Of a stretch of 64,000 bases of DNA, positions 9,895-20,649 are shown piece after piece (position 1 is the stretch's first letter; every line of letters starts with the position of its first letter). The DNA is from Cyanidiococcus yangmingshanensis (Eukaryota > Rhodophyta > Bangiophyceae > Cyanidiales > Cyanidiaceae). Below the pieces are notes generated by a model. It did not search any database, had not been told where the DNA came from, and worked only from the letters and a program-made list of their open reading frames with translations. The stretch is from assembly GCA_013995675.1 (NCBI GenBank), contig VWRR01000002.1, positions 372,001 to 436,000 of the forward strand, given 5' to 3'. Made by a program: the position numbers and the translations under genes.

Positions 9895-11271
9895 TCAAAG
9901 AATATTCACATACTCGCGAAGCATCGCTGCCAAACTTGGGTGCCGCAACTTACGCAGCGCCCGCGACTCGATCAGCCGGATTGTATGCACGGGCAGTTGG
10001 AACCTAGCACTAAGTTCCTCCGTTGAGTGGGGTCGCTCATCATCAGAAATACCATACCTCAAACGGAGAATCTCTCGTTCTTGGAACGGAAGCGTGCGCA
10101 ACACGCATTCCACGTCTTCACGCATACAATTTCGTTCCAGTGCTTCTTCGGGCGTTTCTTCCGTTGCCTCAATAATGCTACCGATTGAGAGCGGCGCCTC
10201 GCCCTGTTGCGACTTGTAGAGACTGTGCGCTTCGCTATTCGGCGGGCCTTCCAAACTCAAAGTCTGGGTCTCCCAGGCATGCTGGGTGATCTTTTTCAAG
10301 CGCTTAAGTGTCATGTTACAGGCCTCAGCTACCTCCTCATCCGTTGGCGGCCGCTTCAGTACGTGCTGCAATCTCGCTCGCATCCGATAAATTTGACGCA
10401 GCGACTCTGTTACATGGTTGGGCAGCCTGATCGTTCGAGAGTGCTCTGAAACACACCGCTGGATTGCCTGTCGTATCCACCATGTTGCGTAGGTAGAGAA
10501 CTTGAAGCCCTTGGATGGGTCGAATTTCTCTGCCGCCCGAATCAGGCCCAAGGCGCCTTCTTGAATCAGATCTCCAAGAAAAATGTTATGCTGCCTTTGG
10601 AGACGAACTTTCTCATGAGAGGGCATGTCCATGCCGCCCTTGGACCTCGACTTCCACGCGGAGCGCACGACAGCCCGTGATTTGTATCGATTCGCAATCG
10701 CCAGAACCAGGCGCAAGTTCGAGGCAACAAGACGCTCACGCGCTCGTCGACCCCTTTCGATTCGCTTGCGCACCTCCTCCTCCGACACGCCCACCGTAGT
10801 GGACCACTCGGTGTCAGTCGGCTCCCGCCCAAGCTTTGCACACAGTTCTTCTCGTTGTTTCATCAACGCACAGTAGTCTTGCGTCGCCATGGAGAGAGAG
10901 GCAACCTCTTCATCCGTTAAACGATCCAGCCGACAGATCTCCCGAACATATGCCGTGGCTGCGCAAGTGGTTGAGGTCTTTGCTCGACGCCGAGGCTTCA
11001 TCGTTGCCTGCTCCTGTGCGACCAAACCTCCCTCCTCGTCGTCATCGTTCGCATCATCCTCAATGAAGGGCCGGAGCTCGTCTTTGAAGAGCGGCACGCG
11101 CGGTGCCGACGCTAAAGATGAAACCGAGGAAAAGGAGTCCGGCAAAGGACCCAACGAGGTCAGCGCCATACGCGGAAGTGACAGGCCCACCCGCGCACGT
11201 CGCACGGCAGGACAAGCCCTAAGCGCGCAACGCGGCCTCGAATGAAGAATTGGTGTACCGTTTAAGAACAT
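9895..11271 (-). CDS. Plastid RNA polymerase sigma-70 factor with insert in region 2
   Basis: A 458-residue group 1/2 sigma factor from ATG 11271; a nuclear gene for promoter recognition by the plastid bacterial-type RNA polymerase. The N-terminus (1-60) is Arg/Ser/Leu-rich like a transit peptide, followed by an acidic linker (69-82). Region 1.2 has [15 protein letters not shown]. Region 2 has [12 protein letters not shown], then [20 protein letters not shown] and [18 protein letters not shown] (255-272). Region 3 is [14 protein letters not shown], and region 4 (383-445) includes [17 protein letters not shown] and a helix-turn-helix. An unusual basic insert of ~30 residues (about 198-228) splits region 2 between 2.1 and 2.2. 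It is in frame and shows no splice signals, so it looks like a real protein insertion. Light or nuclear control of plastid transcription is the expected role. Confidence 0.93.
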   Translation of the reverse strand: MFLNGTPILHSRPRCALRACPAVRRARVGLSLPRMALTSLGPLPDSFSSVSSLASAPRVPLFKDELRPFIEDDANDDDEEGGLVAQEQATMKPRRRAKTSTTCAATAYVREICRLDRLTDEEVASLSMATQDYCALMKQREELCAKLGREPTDTEWSTTVGVSEEEVRKRIERGRRARERLVASNLRLVLAIANRYKSRAVVRSAWKSRSKGGMDMPSHEKVRLQRQHNIFLGDLIQEGALGLIRAAEKFDPSKGFKFSTYATWWIRQAIQRCVSEHSRTIRLPNHVTESLRQIYRMRARLQHVLKRPPTDEEVAEACNMTLKRLKKITQHAWETQTLSLEGPPNSEAHSLYKSQQGEAPLSIGSIIEATEETPEEALERNCMREDVECVLRTLPFQEREILRLRYGISDDERPHSTEELSARFQLPVHTIRLIESRALRKLRHPSLAAMLREYVNIL

Positions 11272-11853
11272 GACGAAACCCAGAGCGTTCTACAAAATCA
11301 GAAGCTCTTGCCTCCGCCTATTCCACGCAGCGAGCGGTTTGTGAACCGGGAGCACTTCAATCGACGAAACTCTAATACGCAGCGCGGCCGTACAGCGTCT
11401 ACGTCGCGGCACGTCGAGATCTCAGCGACGGATACGCTGCGGACGTGACCTCAACGCGCGTGCGGTCGACCGGAGCTCGACTGATTTCAGATAATTATGT
11501 CCAATACTATTCATCACGGACACTTGCTGAAATGCCCTGGCCGTCGGAATCACCCTCGTGACGTTGTGATTCGGCGTTTGTGCTTGGACAAAATGGACAC
11601 GCTTGAAGCAATGCAGCGAGTCGGCTCGACCGTTGGGCGGACGCTCGGCTCGGTCTGTTGAGCGAGACAGCAGACTGGGATTCATTGCGCGGCCCGCGCT
11701 CCAGCGACTAGCAGCGGGCCCCGAGACGCCGCTCGACCGCAAGGGACACTTCCAAGATTGTGCATTTTTCTTGGAGCGAATCCCATTCGCCGCCTCGGCA
11801 TGCCTTGCTAGCCGAAACGAATGCTCTGATGGTTGTTGCTTCGGTCCGCGCTC
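11272..11853. other. Shared upstream region of divergent sigma factor and beta-hydroxylase genes
   Basis: About 0.6 kb between two divergent starts, so it must hold both promoters. No motif could be identified with confidence. Confidence 0.4.
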
Positions 11854-12871
11854 ATGTCTCGTAGGGAACGCCCAGCGTTTGTTGCGCTTGTGCATAATGT
11901 TGCTACTCCTAGACATAGACAGGGTGACTTCAAGAAGCTGTATGGTTCGAACCGTCTCTTGATGTCCTTCGCTGAACGGGTGGAACGCAGTTTAAGGAAA
12001 AAATTCCCCGCAGACGCCATTCAGCGTGTCCTCGAGGCTTGGCGACAAATTCAGCGTGGCGAGTTGCTTCAGGAGGATCAACGGGAAGCGCACAGTTACA
12101 TTCGAGGGATTCGTAGTGCAAAGTTCTTCGATTGTGCGGAGTTCCCCTGGGTAGCTTCCTTTGAGAAGAACTGGGAGACCATAAGGGATGAGCTGTGGCA
12201 CTGGGAATCCCGTCGTCAAGAGCTCGAACAACGAGGTTCACGGGTCTGGGCGAAGGCGGCGCGTGCGGAGGCGGTGGCATATGGACCAGACTGGCGAACA
12301 CTGGTCCTTCAAGATCGCCGCTGGGACGAAGATAACTGTAAGCTCTTCTCGAAAACCAATCAAGTCATCCGTGGGTCAGGTGTTCCCTCCGTAGAGGCTT
12401 TCTTTGCTCGACAGGCTCCACAAAGTGGTATCAAGCCTCATTCGGATGGCTGCAACTTCATACTCACAGCACATTTGGCGTTGTCTGCTCCGCCTAATGC
12501 GCTCGTGGATTGCCGTGGGCGGCGAACGTCGTTTCTGGGAGAACGGCAGAGTGCTCATTTTCGACACGAGCTACATTCACGAAACGTACAACGAGAGCAC
12601 GGATTCCTTCCGATACGTGCTCCTGTTGCGATTCTGGCACCCCGAAGTGACATCAATTGAACGCGAGGCGTTGGAATATATCTTCGACGTTCTCGACAAC
12701 CCTGCCTGGGTCGACCGAGATCTGCAGGATGTTGATACGGACCTTGACACCTCTGTTGTCGGCGACTTGATAGAGCGGCCCAACCGAAGCGGGCGTCGAG
12801 GTACGCTCGCGAGACAACGCAGATCCCGAGGCTCAAGTCCTGCAAAGGGTTTTGGAAATTTCGGCCGATGA
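11854..12871 (+). CDS. Aspartyl/asparaginyl beta-hydroxylase-like dioxygenase, frame break in the middle
   Basis: Fe(II)/2-oxoglutarate dioxygenase of the Asp/Asn beta-hydroxylase family. From ATG 11854 the first frame gives FPWVASFEKNWETIRDEL, then GSGVPSVEAFFARQ and PHSDGCNFILTAHLAL; HSD (His ~196) supplies the first iron ligands. The rest of the domain, SWIAVGGERRFWENG, then VLIFDTSYIHETYNES with the distal His and FRYVLLLRFWHPEV with the Arg for 2-oxoglutarate, lies one base out of frame and ends at 12871. The frames join within 12493-12506 without losing domain residues, consistent with one extra base. It is either an assembly indel, a recent pseudogene or a +1 frameshift site. The substrate is unknown. 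No transmembrane anchor is evident. Confidence 0.8.
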
Positions 12872-14772
12872 GGTCTTGACCCGGTACATTCCATTCTATC
12901 GTTCGGCAGCATTGTCCAGGGTCGCTTTCTTGAAGTGATCGCCAATACAGTGTTGGCTTCTTGGCCAGCGAGAAAACGAGGACCTGATTCGATCGCGCAT
13001 CCGCAGCGATACATCAGCGATTGACCTCTGGAACGAAACCATATCCGGATACTCAGAGGCGGCTCCCCGGAGTTCAAGACATGAAGACCAATTTCAAGAT
13101 CAAAAACGTGTCCGATGAGGGCTCAGGTGGCAGACCTGAGAGGCAGTGCGCAGGAGCTGGTGTGCGCGAGCCTCAGTGTACGGGAAGACAGACGCGTGGG
13201 ATCACTTTTTACGCTTCGAATCTAGGGATGCGGACTGGAAAAAAAAGCAGCTGCTCGGACCATTCGCTAGTGGCCGTGGGGCGACCCCGTACTTTAAAAG
13301 AGCGCGCTCGCTCAATCGCGAACAGGTACGTAGCATTCACTCCCACCAGGAGTGCACTTTACTTTAATGTCCAACAGGTGCGCTGGTATCAGCGAACATC
13401 AACGATCAACACGGCTCGACACCATGGTTGCTGCTCCCGGAGCGCTTTGACGCCCGCGTTGTCGCGGCGATATCGATAGAATCTGTGCGGAGGAGTTCGC
13501 GAATACTACCCGTGAATCTCACCACAAATCTCTACCGATTCACTGATGGTCATGTATGTGCCTTGCTCCTTCGATTGCGAACAACCGAGGCGAAATGATC
13601 GTGTACCGCACTATCTATGAACTGGAAGCCTAGAAGCTGCCAACCCGTCTGAAGTACCAATTCGCTTCATTCACCTCGCGATGCCGCCTCTTCCGGAGGC
13701 GCATACCCACTCGTCCGCATTGATTAATATGAAACCGCTTTCCAGAAACGCCCAACGTGCAGCATGTTGCCTCTTCATGCACACACACAAAGAAAGAAAG
13801 AACCTTGCGTCTATTTACAGCAATTCGTCGGGCCTCAGCGAACGGGACTCCCGAACAACAACACGAGTGATGCACATTGCGCAGATCTAAAATCAGCACA
13901 CCGATTCTCAGCTTCACGGCACCCAAACATAACAAGGAGAGCCACGCAACAAAACAATCGTTGCCGACTCGACAAGCGCGCGTGAGCCCCGGCGCCAGTG
14001 CCATAGCCCCGGAGCAATGGTTACACGTCCAACGCAACCTCCACAAACAAGGAGCACTACCATCAATCAACGTACCTCAACGTTTTTTCAGTCAATTTCA
14101 ACTGGACCAACCAAAGTCAACAACCAGTCGAGACCAACACAACACAATCGACTTTTATGGGACAGACGCCACTGCACACGCGCACGAAGCAGACAAAAAC
14201 CGCGCCCGAGCACCAATGCGTGCCTCATTCATCACTCAACTCCATCATTATGACTCCATTGCTTCCAAAAACAACCATCGCGTCGAAATAAAGAGTATTG
14301 TGTTGTCTATGTCACCTGATCAATGGCATCCCATGCGACACAGCCGAACGCAGGGATTGACACCGCACCCGCAGCGCCGCCATCGAATGGCGTCGCCCCG
14401 CGCTCCACTGTACACGGAACGCGCCGCCTGGCGGTCGAATCGCTGCTGCGCCCTGGAATGCTCGGCCGGCCAAGCCAAGGAGGATGCGCGCCAACGCCTG
14501 CGAATCGTGCCGACCCGGACGCATTCGAGTGCCGCCACCCCAACCGGGAGGCACACCATCGCAGCAGGAAGCGCGAGGGCGTCGTCAGCGAGACAAGTAT
14601 GCGAAAACGGCCAACGCGCGATGCCGGCTCCTCCAAGAACTAGGCCGAGTGTCGACGGTGTTGCGCTTCGGCGTGACACGAGAACGTGAAGACGGCTGGT
14701 AAGCCAAGCATACCGTTCTTGTTGTTCGCTTGCTTTCTTGTGTAGACGACCGAGGTAGGATCGCTTGCATGC
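12872..14772. other. Long intergenic region upstream of the CHD gene, with G-poor A/C-rich block
   Basis: 1.9 kb without a supported gene. The plus strand from about 13880 to 14300 is rich in A and C and poor in G (many CAA/CAC tracts). Because stops are rare in such DNA, a 270-codon non-ATG frame (13877-14689) stays open by chance. An (AAAG)3 tract lies near 13791. The part from 14300 to 14640 is GC-rich. The CHD promoter should lie at the right end. Confidence 0.4.
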
Positions 14773-17700
14773 ATGGGGGTTCAACTAGGGCTTGAAGAGG
14801 GACGGTTGCGGGCTGGCTCTTCGCGCCAATCGAAGCGCTCACGTGCTTCATCTTCGCAGGACGACGAGGAGCCAAGTGAAAGCAGTTCGTGGTCTGAGAA
14901 TGGCGGGAACAGTGTCTTGGCTGATCTGGAGGTTGTGCGCAGGCAACCTTTGCGCAAGGCCCGGGCAAGTCGCTCACTGCGCGTCCGTTCGAGCTCTTCC
15001 GAGGAGTCCGATGAGGGACTTCTCTCGAGTGAAGCAGAGGAAGAGCTGATGCAGCCCTCGAAACGCCGTCGTGAAACGCGTGATTCGAGGGTTGCCTGTC
15101 CGGGTCCGACTGAGGACGGCGAAGGGGAGGATGAGCAGTCGCTGCAACCGTATAGCGGGTCCAGCTCGGAGCTGGAGTCTTTCTCTATGGAGCGTATACT
15201 GGCCCGTCGGGTTCGGCACATGACCATGGAAGAGGCCGCAGAGGCGGGTATGAGTCCTTCATCAGGGGTCAGGGCTTATTCGGGAGCAGGCGAACGATCG
15301 CCGATAGAAGGGCAAATGGAACGCACCCGCACGCGAACGCCGATGGTGGAAGAGTATTTGATCAAGTTCAAGGGTCTCTCATATATTCACTGTCAGTGGG
15401 TTCACGAGGATTACATTCTGGCTCAACCAAATGGAAAACAGCGCCTCCAACGCTTTTTGAGCAAGGAGCAGCAGGAGGCGGCCTATCGTGGCGTGTTGGG
15501 CTCGACGGCGGACGCCGAGGACCATGACGAGGAGGATGAAGCGATTCCAGAGGATTTTGTCACTGTTGATCGTATTATTGCGGAGCATGTCAGTGCGGAC
15601 GGTACTCGTCAGTTCCTTGTTAAATGGTGCTCACTCGGGTATGACGAATGTACGTGGGAATACGAGCAGGAGGTGCAGGATGACCTCAAAATCCAGGAGT
15701 TTTATGAACGAAACAAGGTGCCAACGGAGAGTGAGCGCAAACGTCTACCGCGGCCATCGCCTTCGGCCTATGCGACGCTGCCGAACCCTTCCTTTAAGGG
15801 CGGCGGCGAGCTCCGGGACTACCAACTCGAAGGGCTGAATTGGCTCGTTCATTGCTGGTTCAAACGCCAGGGATCTATTCTGGCGGACGAGATGGGTCTC
15901 GGGAAAACCATTCAAGCTGTATCATTTCTCGACTATTTATATAGGGAGCAAAACATCCGCGGCCCATTTCTAGTGGTGGCGCCCTTATCGACCCTTGGGC
16001 ATTGGAAGCGTGAGTTCGAGACTTGGACGCACATGAATGCGATAGTTTTCCACGGCAACGTGCGCGCACGAGAGGTTATCTTTCAGTATGAGTGGACGTA
16101 CCCAGGCATGACTGCCAAATTAGGCATGTTCAAGTGGCATGTCCTGATCACGACCTACGAGACGGTGTTGCAGGAGGCGACCCGTCTTCGCGCGATTCCC
16201 TGGGCCGCCATTGTTGTGGATGAAGCGCATCGGCTGAAAAACCGTCAGTCCAAACTATTCGATGAGTTACTTGGATTCCGTTCGGAGCATCGGGTGCTGC
16301 TGACAGGCACGCCGCTGCAGAACAATTCCCTGGAGCTTTTCTCGCTGCTCCATTTTCTGGAACCCACCAAATTCCCCGACGAGAAAGCCTTCCAGAAATC
16401 GTTTGGCGATATTCGCGATGCCGAGGCTGTGGAGAAACTGAAAGCGTTGCTTCGGCCGTATCTGTTACGACGGATGAAAGAGGACGTCGAGAAAGCAATT
16501 CCACCGAAAGAAGAGACGCTGATTAGTGTCGAACTGACCCGCATTCAGAAGAAATGGTATCGTGCGCTCTACGAGCAAAACTTCGCTTTCCTCGAACAGG
16601 GCGGCAAACGGAATAACGTAGGGAACCTGCGTAATATCGTCATGGAGCTACGCAAATGCTGTAATCACCCGTATCTGATCCGGGGCGTCGAGGAGATCGA
16701 GACCCAAGAGACCGTCCAACAGGGAGAGGAGGGACTCATGCGACATCTAGTTGAAGCGTCGGGGAAGCTGGTGCTTGTCGACAAACTGCTTCCGGTGCTT
16801 CGCGAAAAAGGCCACCGAGTACTAATTTTTTCTCAAATGATTCGAGTGCTGGACATTCTCGAGGATTATTTGCATTGGCGAGGCTACAAGTTCGAGCGTC
16901 TGGACGGTCGCGTTCGTGGCAACGATCGCCAACAATCCATTGATCGCTTTCAGCGGGACCCAGAGAACTTTGTTTTCCTCCTGTGCACTCGCGCTGGTGG
17001 CCAAGGCATCAATTTGACGGTCGCCGACACAGTCATTATTTTCGACAGCGATTGGAATCCGCAGAACGATATCCAAGCGCAAGCACGTTGTCATCGAATC
17101 GGACAAGAGCGTGATGTGAAAGTGTATCGCTTAATCACACGCGGCACCTACGAAGAGGAGATGTTCGACCGGGCGAGCAAGAAACTGGGACTCGATCAAG
17201 CAGTGCTGCAGAACATGGGTGTGGACCAAGGCGGGAATATTCTGTCCGCCCTTGGCAAAGACGACATCAATCGTTTACTGCGTCGCGGCGCCTATGATGT
17301 CTTTAACGAGGACGATTCTGCTGCGGATGCCTTTACGACGGAGAATATCGAGAACATCATGGCTCGGCGAACCAAGACCATCAAGACTGGTGGTGCTGGT
17401 GACCTTGGGCCGTCGGCATTCTCGAAAGCGACCTTCACTGCGGAATCCGACAGCAACTTCGGTGACGAGACCTGGTTGAACGATAAGGAATTCTGGAAGA
17501 AGCTTATGCCTCAGGCAGCGTCGGCACCCAACCCAGACATTATCTACGAGCCGCGTCGGCGTCGCCAAGTGCAGCGCTTCCAGCCAGGCGAGAACTCTGA
17601 TGACGAGAATGGTGATCATGACTCCGACAGCGATGAAGTTGACCTAACCGAGGACAAGCTTGGCCCCGATGGTCGCAAACTGTGGAACAAGTCTGAGCGG

Positions 17701-20649
17701 CATCGTTTCCATCGAGCGCTGCTCACCTACGGTTACGGCGAGTGGCCACGGATTGCACAGACGGTGTCGCGAGCCCTCCGCTCTGGAGATCAGCGTTCAG
17801 AATTCGAGGTTCAGAGAGCAGCACGGAGCTGGTTGCGCCTCTTGGCTGAGCATACGGCAGCTGCACTGGTAGCCGGTGACGAAGTCGATGTCTTGCAACA
17901 GGAGCAACTCGTACAGGAACGCCTAGAGAGGCTACGCGAAGAAAAGCGGGTGCTCCGGGCTGCCTATGAACCGTGGCTAGACCAGGACACCCAGAAGCCA
18001 ATCGACGAATCCTTTACAGAGCCGGTCTTTCAGGAGGACAGCTATCTCGATGCAATGGAGCGGAACGGATACAACTGGATCGAGCGACTCGAATGCATCG
18101 AGGACATCAAGGAGCTCGTTCGTAACGGCGACATCGAGGGCGAAATACCCATGGTCTCGGCCAGCGGCATCTATGTCATGCCAGAATGGTGGGATGCTGA
18201 GTTTGATCGAGCACTAATCCTTGGCACGTACCGCCACGGATACGGTCAATACGAGGATATGCGACGCGACCCAGAGCTCTACTTTTTTGGTCGAATGGCG
18301 CCGCTCCCTATGCCGGAACAGTTCGAAGGCAGCTCTCCAGAAGAGCGCGATGCAAAAGTAGCCGAATGGATGGCTCTGGACCAGCGCTATCGAGATCGCG
18401 CATCCGCCCTGGGTCTCAATGAAGAAACTCTCCTCGGTCGGGAGATGCCAACGCTCCATATTCTGAACACTCGATTGAAGAAGCTTTTGAAGGCTTTTCA
18501 GCGCATTCGTCGGCGGCAAGATCGTCGGCGAAGTCAAAAGGAACAGGCCGAAGAGCGAGCGCGTGCCCGGGAAGAGCAGCAACAGGCCCGGCGACGACAA
18601 CGCGAGGCCGTTGAAAGAGAACGTCTGGCTCGCTTTGAGATTCAAGCGCAACGATGGTCCAAACGAGAGAAGCACGACTTTGGACGTCTCCTGGGACGTC
18701 TCGGTGGCGTAATCTATGGTGCCGACGGTCGTATTGACTGGTTAGCATACAAGGAGCGTTGTCAACTGTCTCGAAAATTCGATTACAATCTCGAACGAAT
18801 GTATATCGAAACACTGGCTATGGGGCGAGAATGTTTTCGGCGAACTGGGGACGATGCCCTGGCCCAGGCGCTCGATGAACCGATCGAGTACGCTCTGCAG
18901 TGGCGAGCCAGTCAACACGAGATGCGTCTAGCGGAACTGCATAGAGCAGCACGTGAGGGAACCCAATCAGCAACGCGGGTGGCAGCCCTGGAAGAGTGTC
19001 TGCGGTCGCCCCAGCTAGAGGGATTCCCCCCGACAGAGCTTGAGGAGATGCGCGCGCTTTTCATACTATCCCGGCGTTTTGTAGAGCGGGTTCGGGTGCT
19101 TCATTTCATTCGTGTGATGGCAGCGCCGTTGTTGCAGAATCCAGAGCTTTGCGCACAGCTGGTGGAGAAAGTACCGCCACCGCGCCCGGATATGTTGCCA
19201 TCCTGGTGGAGTGTCAGCGATGGGCACGACATTGCCCTCCTGCGTGGTGTTATTCGGTACGGGTTCGATACGGCTCCTTTGGCGTTGGATCGTTCCCTAC
19301 CCTTTTATGAAATCTGCTCTCAGCTGGCACAAACATCCAACACTGGCGAACAACCTGATGAAGGCGAGCGCAAGAGCGATGGCGACGTGGAGTCTCGTTC
19401 GACGAGTCGCGATGACGATCTCGTCGCACATTTCGCCAAACACCGTGGCGTCTTTCTGCGGGCCCGTATCGTCGCTGAGATGCTCGTATACGGGCGCACA
19501 GAGGGGAACTACCTTGCAGAGTCTGGCGTAGAGAAGAACGAGATGGCTGTGGACTTGTCGCATTCGCATCAGAAGCCGAACTCACTGGGCAGTCTGCGCG
19601 TCTACGCCACCGCCTCTGGTGAGCCCATTCGCAGCGACACAGACGAGGGATTCGAACCGATCTCAGAGGATGCGCTCACTCGGGACATGCTTCACGCCTT
19701 TAAGCAGCTCAAGAAACGTGCCCAAGACTCATCGTTGGTGAGCTTACCGGAGCAAGTGCTTAGTTTGGGTCGTTTGCTTCAACGACAGATGATTCGCGAA
19801 GAGACGATGTTGGACTCGGCAGCATCGATGGCGATGCTGACGACACCACCATGGTCTGAACAAAACGCGCATGCCGAGCCCGCTGACTTGAGCAGCGCGT
19901 CAGCCAAACGGAAAGGTGGCGCATCGCCAGAGGAGTCAGGCTCTCGGTTGCCAAGCGAGGCCGTCTCTCGACCGGTACAGGCACATCGAGAACAAGCAGC
20001 TCAGAACATGCCTGTTGTACGCAAATCTCAACTGCACAAGGTTGTTCGCGATGAGCAGGGTCAAGTTCGGCTTCCAATCCAGATCGGCGTGGTTCTCCGA
20101 ATCGAGTCCTTGGGACATATCGACTTGCGAGACGGTTTTCATACAGAACGCGCAATTTACCCAGTCGGGTTTCGATCTGTTCGTACCTATACCAGTTGCC
20201 AGGATGTGAATCGAACGACCCAGTACACGTCGGAGGTCCTTGATCGCGACGGTCATCCCTGGTTCCGGGTTACTTGCGCCGACCTGCCAGAACAGTCATT
20301 CGAGGACAAGTCACCGACTGGTTGCTGGTCCCAGATTATGCGTCTCATACGAGATCGAACACCGCTGGATAAGCGTCGTGTTCACGCAACAGTCAGTGGC
20401 CCCGAATATTTCGGATTGACCCAACCGATTGTGGAAGAGCTACTGCAGTCTATGCCAGAGGCTGCGAAGCTGAGGCATTACCAATTCAAGCAGTTTATTT
20501 CGCCAGACAAGGCCGAATCCGAAGAACGACGACCGCATCCTGCCAGTGAAGAGGATGAAAATCGGAGTCGCTCACCCGATCTCAAGGAGAACGAGACACT
20601 CGTCGCCGATCCCGTGCGTATTAGGCTTTGGGTGCAACCTTCGGAGTAG
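14773..20649 (+). CDS. CHD6-9-like chromatin remodelling ATPase with FYRN/FYRC-like C-terminus
   Basis: 1958 residues in a single uninterrupted frame from ATG 14773. It has an acidic/Ser-rich N-terminus (1-150) and two chromodomains (about 135-235 with EYLIKFKGLSYIHCQWVHED, and 260-305 with FLVKWCSLGYDECTWE). The SNF2 ATPase has DEMGLGKT near 371-378, VVDEAHRLKN near 480 and LTGTPLQNN. The helicase C-lobe (about 660-790) has LIFSQMIRVLDILEDYL and RCHRIGQ. The following SANT/SLIDE-like modules, PEWWDAEFDRALILGTYRHG (~1136), RWSKREKHDFGRLLGRLGG (~1293) and PSWWSVSDGHDIALLRGVIR (~1475), match CHD6-9/Kismet rather than CHD1. The C-terminus (about 1787-1905) reads as FYRN (YPVGFRSVRTYTS) plus FYRC (VSGPEYFGLTQPIVEELLQS). 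It should slide nucleosomes using ATP in the nucleus. The FYR modules are not part of the classical CHD layout. Confidence 0.92.
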   Translation: MGVQLGLEEGRLRAGSSRQSKRSRASSSQDDEEPSESSSWSENGGNSVLADLEVVRRQPLRKARASRSLRVRSSSSEESDEGLLSSEAEEELMQPSKRRRETRDSRVACPGPTEDGEGEDEQSLQPYSGSSSELESFSMERILARRVRHMTMEEAAEAGMSPSSGVRAYSGAGERSPIEGQMERTRTRTPMVEEYLIKFKGLSYIHCQWVHEDYILAQPNGKQRLQRFLSKEQQEAAYRGVLGSTADAEDHDEEDEAIPEDFVTVDRIIAEHVSADGTRQFLVKWCSLGYDECTWEYEQEVQDDLKIQEFYERNKVPTESERKRLPRPSPSAYATLPNPSFKGGGELRDYQLEGLNWLVHCWFKRQGSILADEMGLGKTIQAVSFLDYLYREQNIRGPFLVVAPLSTLGHWKREFETWTHMNAIVFHGNVRAREVIFQYEWTYPGMTAKLGMFKWHVLITTYETVLQEATRLRAIPWAAIVVDEAHRLKNRQSKLFDELLGFRSEHRVLLTGTPLQNNSLELFSLLHFLEPTKFPDEKAFQKSFGDIRDAEAVEKLKALLRPYLLRRMKEDVEKAIPPKEETLISVELTRIQKKWYRALYEQNFAFLEQGGKRNNVGNLRNIVMELRKCCNHPYLIRGVEEIETQETVQQGEEGLMRHLVEASGKLVLVDKLLPVLREKGHRVLIFSQMIRVLDILEDYLHWRGYKFERLDGRVRGNDRQQSIDRFQRDPENFVFLLCTRAGGQGINLTVADTVIIFDSDWNPQNDIQAQARCHRIGQERDVKVYRLITRGTYEEEMFDRASKKLGLDQAVLQNMGVDQGGNILSALGKDDINRLLRRGAYDVFNEDDSAADAFTTENIENIMARRTKTIKTGGAGDLGPSAFSKATFTAESDSNFGDETWLNDKEFWKKLMPQAASAPNPDIIYEPRRRRQVQRFQPGENSDDENGDHDSDSDEVDLTEDKLGPDGRKLWNKSERHRFHRALLTYGYGEWPRIAQTVSRALRSGDQRSEFEVQRAARSWLRLLAEHTAAALVAGDEVDVLQQEQLVQERLERLREEKRVLRAAYEPWLDQDTQKPIDESFTEPVFQEDSYLDAMERNGYNWIERLECIEDIKELVRNGDIEGEIPMVSASGIYVMPEWWDAEFDRALILGTYRHGYGQYEDMRRDPELYFFGRMAPLPMPEQFEGSSPEERDAKVAEWMALDQRYRDRASALGLNEETLLGREMPTLHILNTRLKKLLKAFQRIRRRQDRRRSQKEQAEERARAREEQQQARRRQREAVERERLARFEIQAQRWSKREKHDFGRLLGRLGGVIYGADGRIDWLAYKERCQLSRKFDYNLERMYIETLAMGRECFRRTGDDALAQALDEPIEYALQWRASQHEMRLAELHRAAREGTQSATRVAALEECLRSPQLEGFPPTELEEMRALFILSRRFVERVRVLHFIRVMAAPLLQNPELCAQLVEKVPPPRPDMLPSWWSVSDGHDIALLRGVIRYGFDTAPLALDRSLPFYEICSQLAQTSNTGEQPDEGERKSDGDVESRSTSRDDDLVAHFAKHRGVFLRARIVAEMLVYGRTEGNYLAESGVEKNEMAVDLSHSHQKPNSLGSLRVYATASGEPIRSDTDEGFEPISEDALTRDMLHAFKQLKKRAQDSSLVSLPEQVLSLGRLLQRQMIREETMLDSAASMAMLTTPPWSEQNAHAEPADLSSASAKRKGGASPEESGSRLPSEAVSRPVQAHREQAAQNMPVVRKSQLHKVVRDEQGQVRLPIQIGVVLRIESLGHIDLRDGFHTERAIYPVGFRSVRTYTSCQDVNRTTQYTSEVLDRDGHPWFRVTCADLPEQSFEDKSPTGCWSQIMRLIRDRTPLDKRRVHATVSGPEYFGLTQPIVEELLQSMPEAAKLRHYQFKQFISPDKAESEERRPHPASEEDENRSRSPDLKENETLVADPVRIRLWVQPSE

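Noticed and set aside
10588-10680. Sigma factor insert as an unspliced intron
   Set aside because: It is in frame and has no convincing 5' GTAAGT-type donor or branch-point sequence.
13877-14689. 270-codon plus-strand frame
   Set aside because: It starts at TTG, is low in complexity and lies in G-poor DNA where stop codons are rare; overlapping frames on the other strand are equally long.
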